In this document: piece by piece, positions 6,153-15,420 of the stretch | Layout of the letters: each line of letters begins with the position of its first letter | Position numbering within the stretch: the stretch's first letter is position 1 | Assembly: GCF_014174475.1 (NCBI RefSeq) | Contig: NZ_JACJUD010000007.1 | Location: forward strand, 1 to 64,000 | Reading direction: 5' to 3' | From: Aquipseudomonas ullengensis | GTDB taxonomy: Bacteria; Pseudomonadota; Gammaproteobacteria; Pseudomonadales; Pseudomonadaceae | DNA: 64,000 nucleotides | The notes under the pieces: model-generated | What the model saw: the letters and a program-made list of their open reading frames with translations, nothing else | The model's database searches: none | What the model was told of the DNA's origin: nothing | Made by a program: the position numbers and the translations under genes

Positions 6153-7169
6153 TTACTGCAGGTGCTTCTTCAGCTCTGCACCGGCCTGCACCATGGCCGA
6201 GCGGGCGCCGGCGATGTGGGCCAGCGGGTTGAGCAGGCCGAAGTCGTGGATCATCCCGTTGTAGCGCGTCGAGGTGACTTCCACACCGGCAGCATCCAGC
6301 TTGCGGCCGTAGGCTTCGCCTTCGTCACGCAGCACGTCGAACTCGGCGGTCTGGATCAGCGTAGGCGGTAGACCCTTGAGCTGCGCGGCAGTGGCTTGCA
6401 GCGGCGAGGCGTAGATCTCGCTGCGTTGCTTGTCGTCGGTGGTGTAGTTGTCCCAGAACCACTTCATCAGCGGCTTGGTCAGGAAGTGCCCCTGGGCGAA
6501 GGTGTTGTAGGACACGGTTTCCAGGTTGGCATCGGTCACCGGCCACAGCAGCGCCTGGAACTTGATCTTCGGCGTACCGGCAGCATTGGCTTTGAGGGCT
6601 ACTGCCGCCGCCATGTTGCCGCCGACGCTGTTGCCGGCTACCGCCAGGCGAGAGGAGTCGACGTTGATCTGCTTGCCGTTCTTGGCCACCCACTGGGTTG
6701 CGGCGTAGGCCTGGTTGATCGCGGTGGGGTAGTGGGCTTCCGGCGACGGGGTGTAGTCGACGTAGACCGCAACCGCACCGGAGTTCACCACCAGGTCGTG
6801 GATCAGGCGGGCATGGGTCGGGTAGTCGCCGAGCACCCAGCCACCGCCGTGGAAGAACATGAACACCGGCAGTTCACCTTTGACGCCTTCGGGGCGAACG
6901 ATGGTCAGCTGGATCGACTGGCCATCGGCCTGGATGGTTTTCTCGCTGACTTCGGTCCCGGAGAGGTCGACCTTGACCGACGCCTGGGCGCCGACCAGAA
7001 CGGCGCGGGCTTCTTTCGGTGTCATCTGCTCGAGCGGTTTGCCACCACCGGCGGCCAGGGCTTCGAGGAAGGCCTGGGTGTCCTGTTCGACACCCGGGCT
7101 ACCGGCGGCGAAGGCGTTGGCGATGGAGAAAGTCAGTGCGGCGGTGAGCAAGGTTTTCTGCAGTTTCAT
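6153..7169 (-). CDS. secreted alpha/beta hydrolase (hormone-sensitive-lipase family)
   Basis: A 338-residue esterase-like protein with a cleavable signal peptide (KTLLTAALTFSIANAFAAG). It shows the HSL-family oxyanion motif FFHGGGW, the nucleophile elbow GNSVGG, the acid Asp in AEFDVLRDEG and the catalytic His in GMIHDFGLL. It probably hydrolyses esters or lactones in the periplasm. I chose ATG at 7169 because AAGGA stands eight bases before it; the ATG at 7178 abuts the same AAGG and is too close. It is likely the first gene of the leftward set ending with the YcaC-like hydrolase. Confidence 0.88.
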   Translation of the reverse strand: MKLQKTLLTAALTFSIANAFAAGSPGVEQDTQAFLEALAAGGGKPLEQMTPKEARAVLVGAQASVKVDLSGTEVSEKTIQADGQSIQLTIVRPEGVKGELPVFMFFHGGGWVLGDYPTHARLIHDLVVNSGAVAVYVDYTPSPEAHYPTAINQAYAATQWVAKNGKQINVDSSRLAVAGNSVGGNMAAAVALKANAAGTPKIKFQALLWPVTDANLETVSYNTFAQGHFLTKPLMKWFWDNYTTDDKQRSEIYASPLQATAAQLKGLPPTLIQTAEFDVLRDEGEAYGRKLDAAGVEVTSTRYNGMIHDFGLLNPLAHIAGARSAMVQAGAELKKHLQ

Positions 7170-7560
7170 GGTGTTCATCCTTAACGTTTTCGAGGGAGAG
7201 GTCAGTGGCGCCAGGGCCTGTGTTCGAAGTACGACTCCATCTTTGCCGCAGAACTGCAGGAGCGGAATAGACAGCCTTGCACGGGTACTTTGCAGCTTTG
7301 CAAGGCCACGCGCGGCGTGGCTTGCAGAGGGTTTTCACGGGTTACGGAGGGGCGCTGTGGTGCTAGCGGCTTGGCTTGAATCGCGTGTTAGTCGGCGATT
7401 TTTGCGGGTGCGTTTCCCTGCCTGAACCTGTGGCTCCTATCATCCGCGCTGGGATAGGAACGACAATCATTTGGCGAGGCGGGTTACGGCCATCAGGGTG
7501 CCCAATACGGACAGGGAGGCAGCAGGCCGTTGCGCAACAGCCTGCGGGTGCAACGACCGA
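7170..7560. other. intergenic region with inverted repeats, upstream of the hydrolase operon
   Basis: About 390 bp without a credible gene. It contains TGCAAGGCCACGC / GCGTGGCTTGCA (7299-7325, one base missing in one arm), preceded by two more TTGCA-type words (TTGCACGG, TTTGCAGC), and TCCTATC / GATAGGA (7435-7459). The first set lies where the leftward operon promoter and a regulator site would be expected and could be the target of the neighbouring GlxA-type regulator; this is inference. Confidence 0.4.
7522..7545 (-). terminator. hairpin after the GlxA-type regulator gene
   Basis: GCAGGC-C-GTTGCGCAAC-A-GCCTGC is a 24 bp near-perfect palindrome starting 16 bases after the regulator stop codon. 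It lacks a T tract. Probable transcript end of the regulator gene. Confidence 0.5.
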
Positions 7561-8508
7561 TCAGCCGAACTGGCTGCGGTATTGGGCGGGGGTAAGGCCT
7601 AGCTTGTCGCTGAACAGCAAGCGCATGTTGCGGGTGCTGCCGAAGCCACTGCGATAGGCCACGGTCTTCAGCGGCAGGTCGCTGGTTTCCAGCAGGCTGC
7701 GGGCGCGGTCGACCCGTGCACTCTTCACGAACTCCAGCGGCGTCATGTTCACCTCACGGACGAAGGTGCGGGCGAAGTGGCGGGCGCTCATGGCCGCCAT
7801 GCTGGCCAGGCGCTCGATGCTGAATTCTTCCTCGATATGTTCGAGCACATAGTTCTGTACCCGCACGATGGGCGAGCCTTCCTTGGCCACTTCGGCCAGC
7901 AGCGGGCTGAACTGCGCCTGCCCGCCCTGGCGCTTCATCACCACCAGCAGCACTTTTGCCACGTCGAGGGCGAGCTTCTTGCCGTGGTCGTCGGCGAGTA
8001 CCGACAGGGCCAGGTCGATGCCCGCCGTGACCCCGCCGGAGGTGATCAGGTTGTGGTCCTTGAGGTAGATCTGGTCGGTTTCGACCGTGGTCTGGGGGAA
8101 GTCCCGTGCCAGCCGTTCGGTGTAGTTCCAGTGGGTGGTGACGTGATGCCCGTCGAGCAGGCCGGCTTGGCCGAGGATGAACGCCCCGGTGCAGATCGAG
8201 CCATAGCGTCGCGAGCGTTGCGTGGTGTTGCGCAGCCAGGGCAGCAAGGCACTGTGATCGCCGTTGTAGGCGCCGGGGCCGCCGGGTATCAGGAGCAGGT
8301 CGTAGGCCTCGGCAGCGCTGTCGAGCAGGGTGTCGGTCTGCAGGGTAATGCCGTTGGAGGCGCGTACGGACGGCTGCGTACCGATGGCGCTGATCTGGTA
8401 GTGCTCGGCGGCAGGCAGGTAGCGGTTGGCGACCGAGAAGACTTCGATCGGCCCGGCCACATCGAGCATGAGAACGTCCGGGAACAACAGGATGGCGACG
8501 GTTTTCAT
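7561..8508 (-). CDS. GlxA-family transcriptional regulator (DJ-1/PfpI plus AraC)
   Basis: A 315-residue regulator. Residues 1-180 form a DJ-1/PfpI-like domain with the nucleophile-elbow region YGSICTGAFILGQAG and LLIPGGPGAY; residues about 210-312 form the AraC-type double helix-turn-helix (ARSLLETSDLPLKTVAYRSG and GSTRNMRLLFSDKLGLTPAQ). Members sense small metabolites such as glycine betaine or arginine in some species and usually activate neighbouring catabolic genes. It is codirectional with, and upstream of, the hydrolase set 2896-7169, so it may control that set. The effector cannot be told from sequence. Confidence 0.88.
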   Translation of the reverse strand: MKTVAILLFPDVLMLDVAGPIEVFSVANRYLPAAEHYQISAIGTQPSVRASNGITLQTDTLLDSAAEAYDLLLIPGGPGAYNGDHSALLPWLRNTTQRSRRYGSICTGAFILGQAGLLDGHHVTTHWNYTERLARDFPQTTVETDQIYLKDHNLITSGGVTAGIDLALSVLADDHGKKLALDVAKVLLVVMKRQGGQAQFSPLLAEVAKEGSPIVRVQNYVLEHIEEEFSIERLASMAAMSARHFARTFVREVNMTPLEFVKSARVDRARSLLETSDLPLKTVAYRSGFGSTRNMRLLFSDKLGLTPAQYRSQFG

Positions 8509-8689
8509 GGGCTTTTCAGCAACTTATTTAGCGGGATCGGTACTAGGTTAGCAACCGCGCATTGGCCTTGGAAGTTGCGTTCTAGAGCCGTTGCATGGCT
8601 GTATCACGCGCTCCGGGTTGGCGGCCCTGCCGGGCCTTGGATGACATCGGCAGGCGCGTCGCCAGCAACGGCTTGAGGTTGCCCTAGGC

Positions 8690-11227
8690 TCACTGCCCCG
8701 AGCCGAGGAACCAGCGGTAGTAGGGGTTGTTGCCATCCTCGCGGGCTACGTCGCGCATGTCCCGCGCCCAGGCTTCGCGTTCGCCGGCGTAGGCGTGCAG
8801 GCTCACGCCGTAGAAGCGGCGCAGGCGCAGCCAGTGATTTTCTACCGCGCTGACCACTGCCGCGTCGGCGTTGCGCAGCGGCGGTGGCGTGCGCAGGTCG
8901 AGCAGGGCAGGCAGCACGCGGGTGATTTCCTTGGCGCGGACCCAGGGTGCGTATTCGATGCGCGGCTGGTCGTCGGTCACCGCCGGGGCATCGCCGGCGA
9001 AGCGTTCCAGCCCGGCGCGGTCGGTGATCCAGGTCGCCAGCAGGGCCGGGGCGGAAACCACGCCGACTTCGCGCAGGGTTTCGCTGACCTCAGGCTGGCG
9101 GAAGCGCGCGTCGATCTGCGCAGCGTCCAGTTCGATGGGCTGCAGCGAACCGACCAGCAGCATCTCGTGGAACTCGCTGGTCCACAGCGTCGCGTGGGGG
9201 AATACATCGAGGAAGCTGCGCACCAGCGAGCGGCTTTCTTCCTGGTTCTGCGTGGGCAGCGGCAGCCACTGGGCGACCAGGCCGTTGTCCTGCAGGCGGC
9301 GGGCGGTCAGGCGGTAGAAGTCGCTGGAGTACAGGTTGACCACGCCGACGGCGGAAGGGGGCGGCGGTTCCAGGGTGATCAGGTCGTACTGCTGTTCGCT
9401 GCGCAGCAGCTCCTGGCGGCCATCACGCAGGCGGATGTCCATCTGCGGATCGCTGGCCACCGCGTAGTTGCCCTTGAACAGCGGCGCGGCGCGGACCACG
9501 GCGGGCAGCAGTTCGGCGACGACGCGGTGTTCCAGTTGCGGGTAACGCAGCAGCGCGCCGGCGGTGATGCCGGTGCCGAAGCCGATGACCAGTGCCGAGC
9601 GCGGCTCGCCGCGATGGATCAGCAGCGGCAGCAGGGCCTGCAGGCGCATGTAGCGCAGCGAGGGCATGGCGTCGCCGGTGTTGGATACACCCTGGATATA
9701 CAGGCGATTGAACTGTTTGGGCGGGTTGCCCTGGGTGACTACCGCGACGGTACCGCCACGACCTTCCTCGTAGAACACGGTGGCATTCTCGTGGGCGCCG
9801 GGCAGCAGCTTGGCCAGGCGATCCGCCGGGATCAGCCAGGCCGCCAGCAGGGTAATCAGACCAAGGGCAATTACCGTCTGGCGCGTGCCTTTCTTGACAT
9901 GCTGGCCGCGCGTGACGGCGACCACACCAATCAGCGCGGCGATCACGGCCAGCAGCGCCAGGGTATGCACCAGGCCGAGCAGGGGGATCAGTACAAAGCC
10001 GGTGAGCATGACCCCGACGATGCCGCCTAGGGTGTTGAGCGCCACCACGGCCCCGACATCGCGGCCGACGTGGCCACTGTCTACCGCCAGGCGCAGGGCC
10101 AGGGGGAAGGCGGCGCCGAGCAGTAGGGTGGGCAGGAACACCACGCTCAGCGCGGCGACGGCGAAGCGTGCGCACATGCCGGCCAGGTCGCTGCCGCCCA
10201 AGGCGGTCACGGTGGCTTCGAGCTGGGTTTGCAGGTAGATCACCCAGCGACCGAGGCCGGCGATTTCCAGCAAGGCCAGCAGCCCGGCGGCGCTGATCAG
10301 CACGGCAAAAGTGCCCCACGGGTCGCGGATACGGTCGGCGCGGCGCGCATAGAGGGCGCTGCCCAGCACCAGGCCGGCCAGGTAGGTGGCCAGCACCACG
10401 GAGAAGGCGAAGGTGCGGGTGCTCATGAACTGCACGATGGACTGCGTCCACACCACTTCGTAGCCCAGGGCGACGCCGCCGGCGATGGAGTACAGGACGA
10501 TGGCCAGGCGCGCCTGGGCCGTCTGCGATTTGCCCTGCTCTGCAGGTTCGGCGGGGCTGCTGCGTGTGCGCTGGAAGCCAAGGGCGGCGCCAGCGGCCAG
10601 CAGGTTGAGCGCGGCGGCGGCAAAGGCGCTGCCGCGCACGCCCAGCAGCGGAATCAGGACAAAGGCGGCAAGCAGGGTGCCGACGATGGCGCCGGCGGTG
10701 TTGGCCGCATACAGGCCACCACCCGCGCGGCCCAGGCGGCCGGCTTGCGGGGCGAGGGCGCGGATCAGCACCGGCAGGGTGCCGCCCATGAGAAAGGCCG
10801 GCAGGCCGACCAGGATGAAGGGCAGGGCCCAGGCCAGCAGGCCGATGCGTTGTTCCAGCCAGGCAAAGGGGCTGGCTGCCTGGCCCAGTGCCAGGGTGGT
10901 GGCGATGCCGAGGGCTGCGACTAGCAGTTCCAGCACGGCGTAGAGCAATACCGGTCGGGCGAGTTTGTCCGCCCAGCGACCGAAGACCAGCCCGCCCAAG
11001 GCGAGGCCAGCGAAAAAGGAGCTGACACCGGTGGTGATGGCGAAGACTTCGACGCCCACGACCAGAGACAGTTGTTTGATCCACAGCACCTGGTAAATCA
11101 GCGCGGCGCAGCCGGAGATGCACAGCAGTAACGCGGGAATCAGGCTGGATAGAGTTCGTTCCTGAGGCACGTCGTGAACGCTCACGGACGCAGTGGCACG
11201 GCGTGAAGTACGGCTGGCGGAGGACAT
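8690..11227 (-). CDS. fused MFS-like / spermidine-synthase-like membrane protein
   Basis: An 845-residue integral membrane protein. After a short cytoplasmic N-terminus, residues about 27-470 hold 12 or more membrane helices (starts LIPALLLCISGCAALIYQVLWIK). The C-terminal part (about 500-780) is a Rossmann spermidine-synthase-like fold with VIGFGTGITAGALLR (nucleotide-binding glycine loop) and YDLITLEPPPP. This architecture is common in bacteria but no reaction has been firmly shown. The ATG is preceded by AAGG ten bases away. It is the last gene of the leftward cluster 8690-21418, 106 bp after the arylsulfatase, with a hairpin in between. Confidence 0.85.
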   Translation of the reverse strand: MSSASRTSRRATASVSVHDVPQERTLSSLIPALLLCISGCAALIYQVLWIKQLSLVVGVEVFAITTGVSSFFAGLALGGLVFGRWADKLARPVLLYAVLELLVAALGIATTLALGQAASPFAWLEQRIGLLAWALPFILVGLPAFLMGGTLPVLIRALAPQAGRLGRAGGGLYAANTAGAIVGTLLAAFVLIPLLGVRGSAFAAAALNLLAAGAALGFQRTRSSPAEPAEQGKSQTAQARLAIVLYSIAGGVALGYEVVWTQSIVQFMSTRTFAFSVVLATYLAGLVLGSALYARRADRIRDPWGTFAVLISAAGLLALLEIAGLGRWVIYLQTQLEATVTALGGSDLAGMCARFAVAALSVVFLPTLLLGAAFPLALRLAVDSGHVGRDVGAVVALNTLGGIVGVMLTGFVLIPLLGLVHTLALLAVIAALIGVVAVTRGQHVKKGTRQTVIALGLITLLAAWLIPADRLAKLLPGAHENATVFYEEGRGGTVAVVTQGNPPKQFNRLYIQGVSNTGDAMPSLRYMRLQALLPLLIHRGEPRSALVIGFGTGITAGALLRYPQLEHRVVAELLPAVVRAAPLFKGNYAVASDPQMDIRLRDGRQELLRSEQQYDLITLEPPPPSAVGVVNLYSSDFYRLTARRLQDNGLVAQWLPLPTQNQEESRSLVRSFLDVFPHATLWTSEFHEMLLVGSLQPIELDAAQIDARFRQPEVSETLREVGVVSAPALLATWITDRAGLERFAGDAPAVTDDQPRIEYAPWVRAKEITRVLPALLDLRTPPPLRNADAAVVSAVENHWLRLRRFYGVSLHAYAGEREAWARDMRDVAREDGNNPYYRWFLGSGQ

Positions 11228-11287
11228 CGAACAGAAACCTTATCAGAGTGAAGTGACGGCCCTCTGATGGCCGTGGAACCGAGGGAA

Positions 11288-11312
11288 CCACCTGCCCGGA
11301 GCGGGCAGGTGG
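11288..11312 (-). terminator. hairpin between arylsulfatase and MFS/spermidine synthase fusion
   Basis: CCACCTGCCC (11288-11297) pairs with GGGCAGGTGG (11303-11312) around a GGAGC loop, about 20 bases after the sulfatase stop. The following minus-strand bases (TTCCCT) give only a weak T tract, so it may only partly end transcription before the next gene. Confidence 0.55.
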
Positions 11313-11333
11313 CTATTGCAGTAACGCTAGGGT

Positions 11334-12911
11334 TTATTGCGCTTGTTGCTTCATTTTCGCTTCGATCTTCTTGTCCACATCGGCACGTACCTGGTCGATG
11401 CTGAAGCTCGCCGGACGCTGGCTCGGTGGGTAGTCGACGAAGGTCTGCAGGAAGGCGGCAGATTTCGACACGCCCTGGAAGATCAGGAAGTCGTTTTTGG
11501 CCAGCCAGTCGTAGTACTGGTCGGACACCACGTCAGCCCGCTCGTAGGGGTCCATGCGCAGGTTGAAGATTTTCGGTACCCGCAGGCAGGTGAAAGGCTC
11601 GCTCCATACGGTCATGCCGCCCGGAGCACGTTGTTCGCAGAAGACGAACTTCCAGTCTCTGTAGCGCATGGAAACCAGGTCACCGTCGTCGCTGAAGTAG
11701 TAGAACTCCTCGCGTGCGCTTTTCGGTGCTTTGCCGGTCAGGTAGTCGAGCTGGTTGTAACCGTCCAGGTGCACCTTGAAGTTCTTGCCACCGATCTCGG
11801 TGCCCTTGAGCAGGCGCTCCTTGATATCGGTGTCACCCACTGCGGCGAGCAGGGTCGGGAACCAGTCCAGGCCGGAGAACATCTCGGTGGAGATCGTGTC
11901 CGGCTTGATCTTACCGGGCCAGCGAATCATCGCCGGTACGCGGAAAGCGCCTTCCCAGTTGGAGTTCTTCTCGTTGCGGAACGGGGTGGTGGCTGCGTCT
12001 GGCCAGGACCACTGGTTCGGGCCGTTGTCGGTGGTGTAGATGATGATGGTGTTGTCGGCGAGCTTCAGATCATCAATGGTCTTCAGCAATTTGCCGACGT
12101 CACCGTCGTGCTCGATCATACCGTCGGCGTACTCGTTGTCGGGCATGCCGCTCTGGCCTTTCATCGAATCACGCACGTGGGTGAAAGCGTGCATGCGCGT
12201 GGTGTTCATCCAGACGAAGAACGGCTTGTCGGCCGAAGCCTGCTTCTTGATGAATTCCTGGGCGGCGGCGGTGGTTTCGTCGTCGATGGTTTCCATGCGC
12301 TTCTTGGTCAGCGCGCCGGTGTCCTCGATCTTGCCGTCGGCGAAGCTGTGGATCACCCCGCGTGGCGAGCTGGCTTTGACGAAGGATTTGTCGTCCTTCG
12401 GCCAGTTCGCACGTTCCGGTTCTTCTTCGGCGTTGAGGTGGTAGAGGTTGCCGAAGAATTCGTCGAAGCCGTGGGCTGTCGGCAGGTATTCGTCGCGGTC
12501 ACCCAGGTGGTTCTTGCCGAACTGCCCGGTGGCATAGCCTTCGGCCTTCAGTGCCTGGGCGATGGTGACATCGCGGGCCTGCAGGCCGACGGGAACGCCC
12601 GGCATGCCAACTTTCGACAGGCCGGTGCGCAGGGTTGCCTGGCCAGTGATGAAGGTCGAGCGACCGGCGGTGCAGCTATTCTCCGCGTAGTAATCGGTGA
12701 ACAGCATGCCTTCTTTGGCGATGCGGTCGATGTTCGGCGTCTGGTAGCCGACCACGCCTTTGCCGTAGGCGCTGATGTTGGTCTGGCCGATATCGTCGCC
12801 GAAGATCACCAGGATGTTGGGTTTATCTGCTGCACCGGCGGTGGCCGAGAGCCCCATGACCGAGACGGCCAGTAAGGCCATTCTCGGGAGCCATTTGCGT
12901 ACGCGCGTCAT
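11334..12911 (-). CDS. periplasmic arylsulfatase
   Basis: A 525-residue sulfatase with a signal peptide (cleavage near residue 27, SATAGA-ADKPN). The sulfatase start PNILVIFGDDIGQ gives the metal-binding Asp pair (D39, D40). The modified residue is expected at C80 in SCTAGRS, a C-x-A-x-R version of the usual C-x-P-x-R signature; R84 is conserved. DNGPNQW near the middle is another active-site element. Formylglycine at C80 needs a maturation enzyme, and none is encoded in the window. It follows the HAD phosphatase gene by 161 bp on the same strand. Substrate is unknown; sulfate-ester scavenging is the simplest role. Confidence 0.92.
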   Translation of the reverse strand: MTRVRKWLPRMALLAVSVMGLSATAGAADKPNILVIFGDDIGQTNISAYGKGVVGYQTPNIDRIAKEGMLFTDYYAENSCTAGRSTFITGQATLRTGLSKVGMPGVPVGLQARDVTIAQALKAEGYATGQFGKNHLGDRDEYLPTAHGFDEFFGNLYHLNAEEEPERANWPKDDKSFVKASSPRGVIHSFADGKIEDTGALTKKRMETIDDETTAAAQEFIKKQASADKPFFVWMNTTRMHAFTHVRDSMKGQSGMPDNEYADGMIEHDGDVGKLLKTIDDLKLADNTIIIYTTDNGPNQWSWPDAATTPFRNEKNSNWEGAFRVPAMIRWPGKIKPDTISTEMFSGLDWFPTLLAAVGDTDIKERLLKGTEIGGKNFKVHLDGYNQLDYLTGKAPKSAREEFYYFSDDGDLVSMRYRDWKFVFCEQRAPGGMTVWSEPFTCLRVPKIFNLRMDPYERADVVSDQYYDWLAKNDFLIFQGVSKSAAFLQTFVDYPPSQRPASFSIDQVRADVDKKIEAKMKQQAQ

Positions 12912-13072
12912 TGTGTTGCCTCCATTTCACTGTCTTGGGCCGCGATCAGGCGACCAATAATGTGCACCGAATACTTCCTTTGTTCGCCCCAGAGCCTTGG
13001 CGGGCAATGGAGCGTGACGTTTGACTACTTTCGGTTTTTTTGCGGTTTGCCTCTCTGGTTGTTGCGTTGTTT

Positions 13073-14083
13073 CTATTGCCCGGTTGCAGCGGTGTCGTAG
13101 GGGTAGACCCGGTTCCACTCGCTTGCCATGTCGACGACGGTCCAGTTCTTGGCCTTGGCTTCATCCAGCGCCTTGTCCAGCTTGCCGATGCTCGATTGGC
13201 GGTCGTAGGCCCATTCGCGCTTGGCGTCGGTGTGATGGACCAGGCCCATGAAGCGTTTGCCGCTGCCGCCAGCCGTCCACTGCAGCATCTGCAGGTCGCC
13301 GTCGGAGTTGCCGAAGGCGAGGATCGGCCGGCGACCGATGACGCTGTCAATGGTTTCCGGCTTGCCGGGGCCGTCGTCGTTATGGGCGAGTTTCGGCATG
13401 CGCAGGATCTGCGGCTTGCCGTCGTTGTACTGGTACTGGGTGACAAATGTGGTACCGATCACCTGCTCTGGCGGAATGCCATAGACCTCTTCGGCGAAGG
13501 CGCGCATGAACACCACTTCGCCACCGGAGACGATGTAGGGCTTGAAGCCATTGGCGCGCAGGTAGTCGAGCAGTTCCAGCATCGGCTGGAACACCATCTC
13601 GGTGAAGGGTTTGGCGCTTTTCGGGTGCTTGGTCTTGGCCAGCCAGGCTTCGGCGTTGGCAGTGAAGGCTTCGGTGCTGATACCGGTGTGGGTGGCGCCG
13701 ACAATTTTCATCAGCCCCTCCATGCCACCGGCGGCGACTGTCTTCATATCGCCCTCGAGCACGGCCTTGAACGGTTGCTGTTCCTTCCACTCGGGATGCT
13801 CGGGGGCCAGGCGCTTGACCTCGTCGAGGGCGAACAGCACCTGGAAGTACATCGGCTGCTCGCTCCACAGGGTGCCATCGTTATCGAACACGGCGATGCG
13901 CTCGGCGGGGGCGACGTAATCCTTGGAACCCTGGGTGGTGACTGCCTCGACGAAGCTGACAATGGCCTTCTTCGATGGGCCGTCATTCCACGATGGCAGC
14001 GGCTCTGCTGCCTGTAGCAGCAAGGGCCACAGCAGAACCAGGCCAAACCAGCGAAGAGAGCGGAGTGAAGAGGGAGGCGTCAT
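13073..14083 (-). CDS. exported HAD-superfamily phosphatase
   Basis: A 336-residue protein with an N-terminal signal peptide (LVLLWPLLLQAAE). HAD motif I is VFDNDGTLW (nucleophile D67, acid D69), motif II is in YIVSGGEVVFM and motif IV is ILAFGNSDGD. It resembles the phosphoserine-phosphatase-like HAD branch, but periplasmic export points to a phosphomonoesterase acting outside the cytoplasm. Its ATG overlaps the BatD stop (ATGA), so translation is coupled to the Bat genes. It is the last gene of the coupled block; the sulfatase follows after 161 bp. Substrate unknown. Confidence 0.85.
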   Translation of the reverse strand: MTPPSSLRSLRWFGLVLLWPLLLQAAEPLPSWNDGPSKKAIVSFVEAVTTQGSKDYVAPAERIAVFDNDGTLWSEQPMYFQVLFALDEVKRLAPEHPEWKEQQPFKAVLEGDMKTVAAGGMEGLMKIVGATHTGISTEAFTANAEAWLAKTKHPKSAKPFTEMVFQPMLELLDYLRANGFKPYIVSGGEVVFMRAFAEEVYGIPPEQVIGTTFVTQYQYNDGKPQILRMPKLAHNDDGPGKPETIDSVIGRRPILAFGNSDGDLQMLQWTAGGSGKRFMGLVHHTDAKREWAYDRQSSIGKLDKALDEAKAKNWTVVDMASEWNRVYPYDTAATGQ

Positions 14084-15420
14084 GGGCAGTCCTTAGCGGT
14101 GGTGGGCTGACGTGGATTGAGCGGTTGCAGAGCATGGGGCGCTGTTGCTGCCTGGGTTCCCTGGCTGACCTGGCTGTGCAGTTGCGGCAGCGCTTTGCGC
14201 AAGTCAAGCAGGGTGTCCTGGCTTGGAACGTTAGTCCCATAACGCATGCGTAGAAAGGCTAGCAGCCGTTCGGCCAGCGGGCCATGACTGAAAACGGATC
14301 GCAATTGGGTTTTGCCGCTGCTGCGTCGAGCCCAGAGGTAGAGCGCGTCGAGACGTGGCGATTGGCCAGCCAGTTGCGCCGGGATCTGGCGCCAGGCGTA
14401 TTCCGCCGAGGCCAGCCAGGCGGCCTGACGCCTTGCCTGCCAGCGACCCCAGGCGCTGTAGCCGCGCGCCCAGAGCGGCCGGGCGAAATACAACAGAAGC
14501 ACCGCCAGCACCAGCAGGCAGGTGAGGCCCAGCCAGTGCCGGGACAGGTGCAGGCGGCTTTGCTGGCCGAGGGCCTGCAGGTCGGCAGCAATGGAGAAGG
14601 GCGCTTTGTAGGTGCTGTTGGCCGCCGCGGTGAAGTCCACCGCCGGCGCGCTGACTGTTTGTGCCTGGCTGGTTTGGCTGTTCCAGTATTTCAGCTCGAT
14701 GGCCGGCAGGCGGTAATGCCCGGCCTGTTCGACGATGTAGACCACGCTGTCACTGCGCTGGCCGCCGCTGACCGTGCCGCGGCCATTGTCGATGTTGCTG
14801 ACCAACGGTGCGCGCGGGTAGCGTTTGAGCCCGTCGATGTCCTCCAGTGCCGGCGCCGGCAGCAGCATGCTCTGCGCACCGGCGGCTTCGAGCTTGAGGG
14901 TGCGGGTGATGCTGTCGCCGACCTTGAGCGGCGTGGCGGAATAGGCAATCTGCTGGGTGAAGGTCACGTCATCGGCCACCAACACAGTCTCGTTGGCGGC
15001 GAAGCCTGGCGGTTGCTGTGCGCTGAAACTGAGCGGTTGGCTGAGAACCGCCACGGTCGTGTTGCCTGGCCCTGGGGTGGCCTGGATCGGCAGGGCCGGA
15101 ATGCGGTAGTCCTGAACCTGGCTGGGGCTGATCAGGTAGCTGTAGCGCAGGCCGAAGAAGGTCTTGCCGTCGCGTTTTTCGTTCAGCTTCTCGGCCTCGC
15201 CGCCAGGTGGGGTCACCACCGCGCCGGGAATGTGCAGGTCGGGCAGTTGTGGTGCAGCGGTGAACCAGGTGTCGACCAGCACATCCACCTGCAGGCGCAG
15301 CGTACCGCCGACCATCACCGTGCTGTCGGGCACGAGGCTGGTTTCTATCCGCACCTCGGGTTGTTCGGCGCGGGCGTCGAAGGCCAGCAGGCCGAGCAGG
15401 GCTAGCAGCAGGGGTTTCAT
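14080..15420 (-). CDS. BatD-like membrane-anchored protein
   Basis: A 446-residue protein with a signal peptide (MKPLLLALLGLLAFDARA), a long periplasmic beta-rich part, and one membrane helix near residues 300-320 (LTCLLVLAVLLLYFARPLW) followed by a cytoplasmic tail. This layout and its place after a BatB/C gene match BatD of the aerotolerance (Bat) operon family. An in-frame start 93 bases upstream would lie inside the preceding gene and hide the signal peptide, so I start at 15420, which overlaps the preceding stop as ATGA. Role: presumed envelope assembly or stress factor; the exact function of Bat proteins is unresolved. Confidence 0.8.
   Translation of the reverse strand: MKPLLLALLGLLAFDARAEQPEVRIETSLVPDSTVMVGGTLRLQVDVLVDTWFTAAPQLPDLHIPGAVVTPPGGEAEKLNEKRDGKTFFGLRYSYLISPSQVQDYRIPALPIQATPGPGNTTVAVLSQPLSFSAQQPPGFAANETVLVADDVTFTQQIAYSATPLKVGDSITRTLKLEAAGAQSMLLPAPALEDIDGLKRYPRAPLVSNIDNGRGTVSGGQRSDSVVYIVEQAGHYRLPAIELKYWNSQTSQAQTVSAPAVDFTAAANSTYKAPFSIAADLQALGQQSRLHLSRHWLGLTCLLVLAVLLLYFARPLWARGYSAWGRWQARRQAAWLASAEYAWRQIPAQLAGQSPRLDALYLWARRSSGKTQLRSVFSHGPLAERLLAFLRMRYGTNVPSQDTLLDLRKALPQLHSQVSQGTQAATAPHALQPLNPRQPTTAKDCP

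Noticed and set aside
11337..12875. 512-residue open frame antisense to the arylsulfatase
   Set aside because: Exactly opposite a recognised sulfatase, with no motifs and no start signal. Same GC effect.
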